A stretch of 59,592 bases of DNA from Bacteroidales bacterium (lineage in GTDB: Bacteria > Bacteroidota > Bacteroidia > Bacteroidales > WCHB1-69): contig JALNYF010000005.1 in NCBI GenBank assembly GCA_023229985.1, positions 1 through 59,592 of the forward strand, given 5' to 3'. This document shows, one piece after another, positions 33,049 to 41,130 of this stretch (its first letter is position 1; each line of letters begins with the position of its first letter). Under the pieces are notes generated by a model. The model saw nothing but the letters and a program-made list of their open reading frames with translations, did not search any database and was not told the origin of the DNA. Position numbers and translations under genes: made by a program.

Positions 33049-34819
33049 AATGATTTTTATGAGGATAAACATTATATTTTTTTCGTCTGATAAAAAGGAG
33101 AGTAATTGCGATTACACCGATAACCAGCAATGGGAGTGCAATATTGATCAATTGAAATTTTTTGCGAATGGTTTTATCGGCAATTTGGGTATTATTAAGA
33201 TGTCCTATTTTGAAGGTTTTGGAGCGTAATTCAATCAGGTCGGTATTTCCGCATAAGTAGTCGATGCAATTGGTAATAAATTCGCTGTTATCATAGAATT
33301 TTCCGGTATAGACATCAAATCCGGTTGGTCGAAATCCCACGCGTGGGTCAAAGAAATTTCGGATAATGTCGCCATCTGCAATAAAAATCTGTTTGGTTTC
33401 TTTGCTTTCGCGTAAAAAGTTGAATTGTTTGATGGTATCAAATTCAATGGGGAGGATTCCGTCGAATACCGATTGGAATTTTCCTTCCACAACAGCGGCA
33501 ATTGGCAGCCGTTGACTGGAGAACTCCTGACTATTGGGTTTTGCCAATCCCACTTTCAAAGATACGATGGCAGGTGTTGGAACAAGTTTGCTGCTATCCG
33601 ACGAAGTGGCCAACACCGTTTTTTTGAGGTTATCATCTTTTCCTACGAAATCAATAGTTCCGGCGAAATTGGAACGTAAAGAGGTGATTCTTTGCGTGAT
33701 AGGGTGTTTCTCAAAGTGCGTAATGTTCAGTGCGTAAGGGAAAATCATCATTTTGTCTTGCTCGATAGGAAGAGCTTGGCAACTGCCAATATCCTGAATT
33801 AAGTTACTATTTACCCGCACGCCGTATTTGAAAAACATATCGGTGAGTCGAAGCTGAGCAGGTAATGCCATAAATTCGGGGCAATATTGCAAACTATCCA
33901 TCGCGGCATTGGTGCCGTCAATGAGCCACATCACTTTTCCTCCGCGCATAATGTGCTGGTCTATTGCATATTTGTCTTTGTCGCTGTAAGGGCGAGTGGG
34001 TTGCGCAATGATTAAAACATCATATTTGTTGCCCAAATCTTTGACGGTTCCCTGAAGGGTATCTGCTACTGCAATTTTTCGTAAAGAGTTGATTCTTCCA
34101 TTGATAGAATCTCGGGTGACATTATAATAATACTGCAAATTAACGCCCAACTGTGAACCTATCCAAGCCGTGTTGTACATATTGAGTTCGCCGTGTCCGT
34201 CAATAAAGGCAATACTTGATTTTTGCGTATTGAGAACTCCCGCCAATGCCATTCGCAGGTTGTATTCCAAGCGCATATACGAATAATCTTCAACCGTAAA
34301 TTTGTTGCTATAATCTTCTTCAATTAAGGTGGCAACCGATTCTTTGTTTTTGTATGTCACGATGGCACCCGGAATGATGTATTTTGTAGATTGACCGGCG
34401 GCATATTCTTCACGAATGGGCATGGGAAGAAGTCCTTTCTGCGCAAATTCTGCATAGATGGCACTGATTTCTTCTTTCGTCTTTCCCTCCGTTGGGTCTA
34501 TAAATTCAAATTTGATTTTAGAGGTATAGCTGCTAAACTCTTCCAGCATTTCTCGCGTCTTGGTGACAACCGGTTGGTACGAAGTCGGCATATCTTTCCC
34601 GCCGATATAGACTTTGATATAAACAACATCATCTAAATCTTTTAAAAGCGTAACGGTGGAAGGCGATAACGAATGCCTTTTGTCTTGTGTTAAGTCAAAT
34701 CGGGCAAACCAAAAGGAGGATAAAATATTGGCTGCTATCACAATGACGATGGTCGCGACAATAGAAATAATAGCAGATTTTTTAAACGATTTACTTTGTG
34801 ATAATTCCTTGTTTTTCAT
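33038..34819 (-). CDS. gldG: Gliding-motility-associated ABC transporter component GldG
   Basis: A 593-residue protein with an N-terminal membrane helix (IISIVATIVIVIAANILSSF), a large periplasmic domain and a C-terminal helix (IALPLLVIGVIAITLLFI). The conserved start of the periplasmic part, FDLTQDKRHSLSPSTVTLL, is a hallmark of GldG/ABC-type auxiliary proteins. A block near 270 (DVLIIAQPTRPYSDKDKYAID) follows the same family. With GldF it forms the membrane part of an ABC transporter needed for gliding in Flavobacterium, though gldFG also occur in non-gliding Bacteroidales. The start MKNKELSQ at 34819 gives a 17-base gap to gldF; the longer start at 34843 would overlap gldF. Confidence 0.9.
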   Translation of the reverse strand: MKNKELSQSKSFKKSAIISIVATIVIVIAANILSSFWFARFDLTQDKRHSLSPSTVTLLKDLDDVVYIKVYIGGKDMPTSYQPVVTKTREMLEEFSSYTSKIKFEFIDPTEGKTKEEISAIYAEFAQKGLLPMPIREEYAAGQSTKYIIPGAIVTYKNKESVATLIEEDYSNKFTVEDYSYMRLEYNLRMALAGVLNTQKSSIAFIDGHGELNMYNTAWIGSQLGVNLQYYYNVTRDSINGRINSLRKIAVADTLQGTVKDLGNKYDVLIIAQPTRPYSDKDKYAIDQHIMRGGKVMWLIDGTNAAMDSLQYCPEFMALPAQLRLTDMFFKYGVRVNSNLIQDIGSCQALPIEQDKMMIFPYALNITHFEKHPITQRITSLRSNFAGTIDFVGKDDNLKKTVLATSSDSSKLVPTPAIVSLKVGLAKPNSQEFSSQRLPIAAVVEGKFQSVFDGILPIEFDTIKQFNFLRESKETKQIFIADGDIIRNFFDPRVGFRPTGFDVYTGKFYDNSEFITNCIDYLCGNTDLIELRSKTFKIGHLNNTQIADKTIRKKFQLINIALPLLVIGVIAITLLFIRRKKYNVYPHKNHYEK

Positions 34820-34836
34820 AGAAATAGGATTTAATG

Positions 34837-35568
34837 TTACCATTTTCTACTTAGAAGGACAATTTTTGTCCCAAAGAGGAAGATGAAGGTTACAGTAATG
34901 AAATAAATGATATCTCTGGTATCAACAACTCCTTTGCTGATAGCAATATAGTGGTGTTCGATTCCGATGCTTTTAATCACACTGCCGAACGATCCGAAGA
35001 CTTCCAATGAGTAGATGAATTCAAACCCGAAGTGTATAAAGAAACAGAAAAGAGCCCCCAAAAGGAAAGCAATAATTTGATTGTTGGTAATACTGGATGC
35101 GAAAATTCCGATGGAAACGAAAGTCACGCCCAAGAGTAACAGTCCCAAGTATGAGCCCCACGTGCTGCCCGTGTCAATATTGCCGATGGGGTCGCCTAAT
35201 TTCCAGATGGAGATGAAATAAATGATCGTTGGCAAAAGCGCAATAACCAATACTGTCACACATGCCAAGAATTTTCCGATGATAATTTGCCAATCGGAGA
35301 TAGGCTTGGTAAATAACAATTCAATGGTTCCCGTCTTTTTTTCTTCCGAGAAACTGCGCATGGTGATGGCAGGAATCAAGAAAAGAAAAAGATAACAAGA
35401 TAAATTAAAAAGTCCTTGTAAATCAGCTGTTTTTGCTTCAAAAATGTTGTAATAATTAGGGAAAACCCAAAGGAAAAGTCCGGTAACTATCAAAAATACA
35501 CCAATGATGATGTACCCCATGATGGAGCTGAAAAAAGATTTAATCTCTTTTAAATAGAGTGTAAACAT
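34837..35568 (-). CDS. gldF: Gliding-motility-associated ABC transporter permease GldF
   Basis: A 243-residue ABC-2 type permease with six hydrophobic helices. The N-terminus MFTLYLKEIKSFFSSIMGYI and the following segment FSEEKKTGTIELLFTKPISDWQIIIGKF match GldF (shown in pieces: SEEKKTGTIELL and KPISDWQIIIGK). It starts 2 bp after the metallopeptidase stop and precedes gldG by 17 bases. The ATP-binding partner GldA is not in this window and is usually encoded elsewhere. Confidence 0.92.
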   Translation of the reverse strand: MFTLYLKEIKSFFSSIMGYIIIGVFLIVTGLFLWVFPNYYNIFEAKTADLQGLFNLSCYLFLFLIPAITMRSFSEEKKTGTIELLFTKPISDWQIIIGKFLACVTVLVIALLPTIIYFISIWKLGDPIGNIDTGSTWGSYLGLLLLGVTFVSIGIFASSITNNQIIAFLLGALFCFFIHFGFEFIYSLEVFGSFGSVIKSIGIEHHYIAISKGVVDTRDIIYFITVTFIFLFGTKIVLLSRKW

Positions 35569-35570
35569 AT

Positions 35571-37646
35571 CTATTTTTTATTTTTTTTGGTTTGTTTTTT
35601 TAGTAGTGCTTGTTCTTTTTCGTATACGATTACTTTTTCAACTGCCGTTGAGGTTTCTTTTACAAAAGGAGATACGGTCAAATTTTCTCCTATGGCTTTT
35701 TGCAACCAATATTGGGGAATTAGTTTGCCTTGTGAGAATATTCGTTCCACTTCTGTTCCTAAATTTTTGCCGCGGAAATAGTTCTCTAATTGGAAACCAA
35801 TCAAATAGCCAATCGGGTAGGCGGATAAATAGAGGGGCGATTCAATCATGTGAGAATAAACAGCCAAAATAGTTTGGTCTTTAACTTTAAAAATAGGGGC
35901 ATAGTATTCGTTCCAGATATCTTTGGACATGGACAAAACTGCATTTTTAAGCTGGGTAGCGTCGGCTTTGGGATTACTGTACATCCATTGCCAAACGCGA
36001 ATATCCAGCAGTGACACGCCCATAATTTCGTAGCAGCTCCAGAAGTTATCCAACAGATTATAATAACGTGAAATATCATCAGACGTACCTACACCAAGCA
36101 GTTCCAAATCCCGTTGTTGAAAGGCAAAGGCAACCGCTTCCGTAAATGCCGTATTGGGAACACCGGCAAGGAGATAATTGGGAACATTATGCAAAGAAAA
36201 AGTCTGTTCAACATTATGTCCAAACTCGTGAACCCCAATATTATAGCCCTTATAATCCATTCCATTACTGCCAATCCGCGTGCGGAGCATGGCGTTGTCG
36301 GACTTCATGCGAGATTCCCACGCATGACCGGCTCCTACTGATGCATCAACAGAAATATGCTGACATAAAAATTGCGCCTTTTCTTCGGTGAAGCCCAATT
36401 TTTTCAAAATATTCGGCAAATCACGCGTAAATGCCTCTTTTGTCGGGTATTTTTGAGTAGTTAGGGAGTCTAAATAATCTTGAGAAATAGCACTCCTGTT
36501 CTTGAAACCATTGTACCAAATATCAAAAGGTTGCAATTTGCGTCCCAAGCGCTTGGAAATTAACCCTGCCACTTCCTTGACCTGCGGCGATGAAAGATAT
36601 GCCGTGAACAATCTCTCTACATCGCGTTGCGAAATTTCCAAATCCTCATTGAAAACACGCGATAAATAGGTGGTATTGTCTGCATAATAGTTGTCACTCG
36701 CTTTTATCGCTTTAAAATTATCCAATAAATACTGATAGCGGACATCGTCTTCGGGGGTTCCAATAATTTCAATATTTTCTATAAATATCTGATTTGTAGA
36801 TGGATACCAAATATACTCATCGCTATTGATTACCTCTTTAGGGATACTCTGGTCGATGATTCGTTTCATGATATTATAGATGATGGTTTGTTTTTCCAAA
36901 CCGTTTTGTGAGTCGGCGTAGGCAGCCTTCAATTCGTCACGAAGTCCCCAATGGGTAATCAATTTGGTATCCGGTGACCAGAATTTTTGGTTTTGGTCGC
37001 TCCAAATTTTACCCATGTGAATGTTATAATTGGAGATATAATTCTCCGCTGCTGCGGTGGCAGTATTGATTTCTTTGAGTTTGTCGGCAGGAACACGGGA
37101 AGTGAACATGTCGCCCAAGCGCGCGTAACCCCATTCCAAATCTGTCCATTTACTTGCGCATTCCGTTTTCTCTTTTAATGTATAATGAGGAAAATTTAAT
37201 GTTATAACAAAAGCGATTTTATTGTCAAACATATCATTCACTAAATGTGCCAATCCATCGTAAGCGGCAAACATTTCATCAATGGGCATCACGTTATAAC
37301 CTTCTACATGAATTGGTCTTTTTAATTCGATGGAAACGCGATTGTTGTGTCCCAAAATGGTTTCAAAATTGTCGCATAAGCGATTGAACAACAGCTCCTT
37401 TTCTTCTGCATTTTTGCAAAAGTTCTCAACACATAACTGGATAAAGTCTTCTTGATTGCCATCCGTCGCTGTCCACAGGGAAGCAGTCAGATTAACTCCT
37501 CTGTTGACCATGTCCACAGACGCTGTTGTATTTTTAAGTATTTGATTCACAGTTTGCTGCGTCGTTGTCTGCGATATAAAGGGTTGGGAGGCTTTCAATG
37601 TGGTGATGAATATAAGAAGAATAATAACGGAAAATATTTTTTTCAT
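35571..37646 (-). CDS. Secreted or periplasmic HEFGH zinc metallopeptidase (gluzincin type)
   Basis: A 691-residue protein with a signal peptide (MKKIFSVIILLIFITTLKAS). The zinc motif is HEFGH at His473-His477 (IGVHEFGHNVEQ). About 29 residues later comes FTEAVAFAFQQRD, whose glutamate is the probable third ligand, so the arrangement is of gluzincin type, reminiscent of the M3 oligopeptidase fold. The C-terminus (KENLTVSPFVKETSTAV-like ending) carries no sorting domain; it ends in a Lys-rich tail. I do not recognise a named family. It lies between mutA (20 bp upstream) and gldF (2 bp downstream), so it is in the same transcription unit as the GldFG transporter. Confidence 0.8.
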   Translation of the reverse strand: MKKIFSVIILLIFITTLKASQPFISQTTTQQTVNQILKNTTASVDMVNRGVNLTASLWTATDGNQEDFIQLCVENFCKNAEEKELLFNRLCDNFETILGHNNRVSIELKRPIHVEGYNVMPIDEMFAAYDGLAHLVNDMFDNKIAFVITLNFPHYTLKEKTECASKWTDLEWGYARLGDMFTSRVPADKLKEINTATAAAENYISNYNIHMGKIWSDQNQKFWSPDTKLITHWGLRDELKAAYADSQNGLEKQTIIYNIMKRIIDQSIPKEVINSDEYIWYPSTNQIFIENIEIIGTPEDDVRYQYLLDNFKAIKASDNYYADNTTYLSRVFNEDLEISQRDVERLFTAYLSSPQVKEVAGLISKRLGRKLQPFDIWYNGFKNRSAISQDYLDSLTTQKYPTKEAFTRDLPNILKKLGFTEEKAQFLCQHISVDASVGAGHAWESRMKSDNAMLRTRIGSNGMDYKGYNIGVHEFGHNVEQTFSLHNVPNYLLAGVPNTAFTEAVAFAFQQRDLELLGVGTSDDISRYYNLLDNFWSCYEIMGVSLLDIRVWQWMYSNPKADATQLKNAVLSMSKDIWNEYYAPIFKVKDQTILAVYSHMIESPLYLSAYPIGYLIGFQLENYFRGKNLGTEVERIFSQGKLIPQYWLQKAIGENLTVSPFVKETSTAVEKVIVYEKEQALLKKQTKKNKK

Positions 37647-37666
37647 AATGTGGGGTTTGGTGATGA

Positions 37667-39514
37667 TTAAATATGATTGAATAACAGATTGTTATAATGT
37701 TGAAGGCACGTCAAGACGTTAGTTTTGACGTGGATAAAGTCATCTGTACCGGCATTTTTTAAATTTTCCATGGCTTCAACCGGATTTCCGGCAATGATGA
37801 AGATGAAACCTGCATTTTTGGCTGCTTGCGCGGCTTCGACACCCAATGTGGCATATTCTTCGTCGGAACTGCACAAAACAACGATGTTTGCTTTGGCAGC
37901 TTGTGCGGCTTGGATTCCTTCTGCCACTGTTTTGTAACCGGCAGATTCCACAATTTGATAGCCGGCGCAACCAAAGAAATTGGTGGCAAAGCCGGCACGT
38001 GCCTGACGCATAGCTAAGTTCCCTATTTTCAACATGAAAACAGTAGGGCGCGTATGCGACTGACTATATTTTTCCGTCTCCAGGCGCAATGCCTCAAAAG
38101 ATTGCGCGCCTCTATAGGTTTGCAAACCGTCATGCTTTTCATTTTCCAAGGGTAGTTGAATTTTATCCAACATATTTTCTTGAATGTTGGGATATTGATT
38201 GGTTCCCAAAAGCACATATTTGCGCGTGGCAATGTCCATATCTCTTTTTTGGCAGGATTTTTCAATTTCCGCTTTGATTTCACCTTTGAGCGTTGTGGCA
38301 ATCATGCCGCCGGCAGTTTCTACGGTTTGGAATAACTTCCAAGCATGTTCAGAAATTGCATCTGTCAGATTTTCAATATAATATGAACCTGCTGCGGGGT
38401 CTATGACTTGATCAAAATAGGATTCTTCTTTCAAAATATTCTGCACATTTCTGCTGATTCTGCGCGAAAAATCATCATCTGGCTGATACGCCACATTGAA
38501 AGGTTGTAAGGTAATACTGTCCGCTCCGCCGATAGCTGCCGACATTCCTTCGGTCGTGGTGCGCAACATGTTGACGTATGGGTCGTAAATTGTTTTGTTC
38601 CAAGAAGATGCAACAGAATTAATGAAGGATTGACAGGCTCCTATTTCGCGGGGTTGGTAGGCTTCTACCATGGTTGCCCACAACAAACGTGCAGACCGCA
38701 ACTTGGCAATTTCCATAAAGTAATTAGAAGAAATGGATAAGGTCATTTCCATTTTTTCTGCTACTTGGCCAATCGGTAAGCCGAGATGGGTGGCAAATGC
38801 GAGATATTCGTTCGCGATTGCCAGCGCATAACCTAATTCTTGTACTAATGTTGCTCCGGCATTATGTATTATAATACCTTGTATATCAATAACTTTAAAG
38901 TTCGGAAGGGTAGCGGTTTGGTGAATTAATGCAATGGCTTCTTCCATATCTTCTTTTTGTGAACGGTAGAATTTTGCATTTTTCAGACAAAAAGCTACAG
39001 CGTCAAAGCCCAAGCCTCCTCTAATTTTTGCCATATCGAAAGAATGCGTGCGGATATAATTCATAAAAAGCTCAATCAGTGGAAGATATGCTGATGCATG
39101 ATGGAATTTGATGCCGATTTCTTCGAGATTAATATTCGACAATAGCATTTCCATATCCGAGTAAGATTGAATATTTTTTGCACAAAAGGCGATGGTAGTA
39201 GCGCCACCCTGAATGGCGGCAAGAGCGATGGCATTGGCTTTTTTCGGTTCTTTTTCTGACACTTGTTGTACAATTTCCCATTCATTTTTGTTGGTTTTTC
39301 CACCGCGGGTATAAGGAAATTCGTTGGGAAGTGCGTTTAAATAGTCAATATTTTTTAAATCTTCTGCTCTGTAATAAGGACGTACATTAAATCCTTCGTC
39401 CGTGCGCCATACTAATTTTTTTTCATAATCTGCACCTTTTAAGTCTTTTTGGATAATTTCTTCCCATTCTTGCGTAGAAACGGGGGCAAATTCGCTAAAT
39501 AATTTTTCGTCCAT
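37667..39514 (-). CDS. mutA: Methylmalonyl-CoA mutase small (beta) subunit
   Basis: The 615-residue protein is the non-catalytic partner in the B12 enzyme that converts succinyl-CoA to methylmalonyl-CoA. The N-terminal barrel is intact (FAPVSTQEWEEIIQKDLKGADYEKKLVWRT region, AGSYYIENLTD). The C-terminal domain resembles the cobalamin-binding domain, but the DxHxxG cobalamin motif is replaced by RQARAGFATNFF, as expected for the small subunit. The large subunit gene mutB normally follows; here the next gene is a metallopeptidase. The longest frame starts at 39625 and spans the promoter box; the conserved MDEKLFSEFAPVS start at 39514 is used. Confidence 0.92.
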   Translation of the reverse strand: MDEKLFSEFAPVSTQEWEEIIQKDLKGADYEKKLVWRTDEGFNVRPYYRAEDLKNIDYLNALPNEFPYTRGGKTNKNEWEIVQQVSEKEPKKANAIALAAIQGGATTIAFCAKNIQSYSDMEMLLSNINLEEIGIKFHHASAYLPLIELFMNYIRTHSFDMAKIRGGLGFDAVAFCLKNAKFYRSQKEDMEEAIALIHQTATLPNFKVIDIQGIIIHNAGATLVQELGYALAIANEYLAFATHLGLPIGQVAEKMEMTLSISSNYFMEIAKLRSARLLWATMVEAYQPREIGACQSFINSVASSWNKTIYDPYVNMLRTTTEGMSAAIGGADSITLQPFNVAYQPDDDFSRRISRNVQNILKEESYFDQVIDPAAGSYYIENLTDAISEHAWKLFQTVETAGGMIATTLKGEIKAEIEKSCQKRDMDIATRKYVLLGTNQYPNIQENMLDKIQLPLENEKHDGLQTYRGAQSFEALRLETEKYSQSHTRPTVFMLKIGNLAMRQARAGFATNFFGCAGYQIVESAGYKTVAEGIQAAQAAKANIVVLCSSDEEYATLGVEAAQAAKNAGFIFIIAGNPVEAMENLKNAGTDDFIHVKTNVLTCLQHYNNLLFNHI

Positions 39515-39557
39515 TGTACTATATTGTATTATATTATATTTTATTGTTTTCAGGCGG

Positions 39558-39565
39558 CAAAAATA
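39558..39565 (-). promoter_or_regulatory. Promoter -7 box for the mutA group
   Basis: TATTTTTG followed by CCGCC on the minus strand, 43 bases before the mutA ATG at 39514. It lies inside the longer frame from 39625 and thus excludes that start. Confidence 0.65.
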
Positions 39566-39608
39566 GCGATTATTTTTTAATTGTAGGCATCTATCGGAAA
39601 TCTTTGCG

Positions 39609-39616
39609 TATTTTTG
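39609..39616 (+). promoter_or_regulatory. Promoter -7 box for murB
   Basis: TATTTTTG followed by CAAC, ending 19 bases before the murB ATG. It is divergent from the mutA promoter about 44 bases away. Confidence 0.6.
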
Positions 39617-39635
39617 CAACGTCAACTTTTAATCT

Positions 39636-40646
39636 ATGAAAATATATCATAATCAAAGTCTTAAACCCTACAATACGTTTGGGATTGCTGCCCGTTGTCG
39701 GCAATTAATTGAAATTGAAAATGAGCAGGAAGTGCCCCTGCTTTTTGAACAAAAAATTTTCGATTCCTCCTATTTGATTATAGGCGGAGGCAGCAACATG
39801 CTTTTTACGCAGGATTTTGACGGAACGGTTATCTGTTTCAGGACCAAGGGGATAAAAAAAGTGGCAGAGACGGAAGAACATGTTTGGATTGAAGTAGCGG
39901 CGGGGGAGGAATGGGCGGATTTTGTCTCGTTTTGTATCAAAAATCAGTATTACGGAGTTGAAAATTTAGTGGGAATACCGGGCTTGGTTGGGAGTTGTCC
40001 CGTTCAAAATATTGGTGCGTATAGCGTTGAGGTTAAAGATGTTATCAATCAAGTGTACGGCTATCGAATCCCAACCGGAGAGCCGTTTGTGCTCCATCAC
40101 GACGATTGCCAATTTGCCTATCGCCATTCTATCTTCAAGTCCACTTTGAAAGGAAAGTGTCTCATCTCCCGAGTGCAGTTTCAATTATCCAAAAAAGAAC
40201 ACTATACCATTACTTATCAAGGATTGATTGAAGAATTGAAGACCAGGAATTGTGCCATTACTTTAGCCAATGTCAGCGATGCCATTTTAACGGTACGAAA
40301 TCGCAAATTGCCGGATATTTCCAAAATTGGTTCCGCCGGCAGCTTTTTTCAAAATCCTGTCATTGAGGAATCGCAATATGAAGATTTGAAAGTGAAATTT
40401 CCACAACTCATTACTTTCCCGCAAAATGAAGGAAAAGTGAAATTGGCAGCGGGACAGTTGATAGAATTAAGTGGGATGAAAGGAGTGCGGGAAGGTGATG
40501 TCGGTGTTTATCCGAACCAAGCCTTGGTGATTGTCAATTATGGGAATGCTACCGGCAAGGAAGTACAGATTTTTTACCAAAAAGTGCAAAAAAAAGTTGC
40601 CGAAATGTTTGGGATCACGATTGTCCCGGAAGTGAATATTTATTAG
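39636..40646 (+). CDS. murB: UDP-N-acetylmuramate dehydrogenase
   Basis: The FAD enzyme that makes UDP-MurNAc for peptidoglycan. The 336-residue protein has the FAD-binding start (LKPYNTFGIAARC), GGGSNMLFT, and ENLVGIPGLVGSCPVQNIGAYSVE with the canonical GxPG...P.QN.GAY pattern. The later SAGSFFQNPVI carries the active-site Ser of the E. coli-type enzyme. Length and overall order are of the type I MurB. It is monocistronic, ended by a strong hairpin 35 bases past the stop. Confidence 0.96.
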   Translation: MKIYHNQSLKPYNTFGIAARCRQLIEIENEQEVPLLFEQKIFDSSYLIIGGGSNMLFTQDFDGTVICFRTKGIKKVAETEEHVWIEVAAGEEWADFVSFCIKNQYYGVENLVGIPGLVGSCPVQNIGAYSVEVKDVINQVYGYRIPTGEPFVLHHDDCQFAYRHSIFKSTLKGKCLISRVQFQLSKKEHYTITYQGLIEELKTRNCAITLANVSDAILTVRNRKLPDISKIGSAGSFFQNPVIEESQYEDLKVKFPQLITFPQNEGKVKLAAGQLIELSGMKGVREGDVGVYPNQALVIVNYGNATGKEVQIFYQKVQKKVAEMFGITIVPEVNIY

Positions 40647-40680
40647 CCAATTTGCCTTCACGGGGGCAATAAATTGAGAT

Positions 40681-40718
40681 AAAAAATATCCTCTTTTAAA
40701 CAAAAAGAGGATATTTTT
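40681..40718. terminator. Bidirectional terminator between murB and the small lipoprotein gene
   Basis: A long hairpin, AAAAAATATCCTCTTT paired with AAAGAGGATATTTTTT around a short A-rich loop. A tracts on the left and T tracts on the right let it end transcripts from both strands. It follows murB by 34 bases and the lipoprotein gene by 75. Confidence 0.85.
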
Positions 40719-40793
40719 TATAAAACTCAGCGGTACAACAAAAATAGAAAGACAAACTTTCTGATTTTCTGAAACTACACCAACAACACTCTG

Positions 40794-41009
40794 TTATTCA
40801 CAAATCCAAAAAAGAGTAGTTGTAGTGGTAGTGTCGTGATTCATGCGGTATTGTTTGTCGATACAATCATCAGTGGACATTTTTCCAAAAGAATGTTCTT
40901 CTACTTGTTCTACGGAGGGATGGCTCCCGACGCAAACACATTCTCTTTTACATGATGAGGCAAGCAAAATGACACTTGTGATAGCAATAAGTCCCACTAT
41001 ATTTTTCAT
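40794..41009 (-). CDS. Small cysteine-containing lipoprotein
   Basis: A 71-residue predicted lipoprotein. The signal sequence MKNIVGLIAITSVILLASSC ends in a lipobox with Cys20 as the acylated residue. The mature part is about 50 residues, with further cysteines (KRECVCVG, TDDCID, and a final WICE) and a run of six Thr near the end. I do not recognise the family. Small Bacteroidota lipoproteins of this kind are often unannotated. An ATG two codons upstream (41015) is also possible. It has its own promoter box and a terminator, so it seems to be a real one-gene unit. Confidence 0.7.
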   Translation of the reverse strand: MKNIVGLIAITSVILLASSCKRECVCVGSHPSVEQVEEHSFGKMSTDDCIDKQYRMNHDTTTTTTLFWICE

Positions 41010-41044
41010 AATCAATAAGATTTTGATTCATAAAAATCGAATTG

Positions 41045-41052
41045 CAAAAATA
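41045..41052 (-). promoter_or_regulatory. Promoter -7 box for the small lipoprotein gene
   Basis: TATTTTTG followed by CAATTC on the minus strand, 35 bases before the ATG at 41009. Confidence 0.6.
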
Positions 41053-41104
41053 CACTTTTTTTTAAAATATAGTATCAGAAAAAAAATAGAATGAAAAAAA
41101 AATG

Positions 41105-41112
41105 TACTTTTG
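41105..41112 (+). promoter_or_regulatory. Promoter -7 box for the C10 protease-S41-rlmH group
   Basis: TACTTTTG followed by CCGCC. It ends 18 bases before the ATG at 41131 and overlaps the TTG start of the longer frame (41110), so translation should begin at 41131. Confidence 0.65.
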
Positions 41113-41130
41113 CCGCCTAATTTGATAAAT

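Noticed and set aside
39515..39625. Longer N-terminus for MutA
   Set aside because: The promoter box at 39558-39565 is inside it, and the conserved start is MDEKLF.
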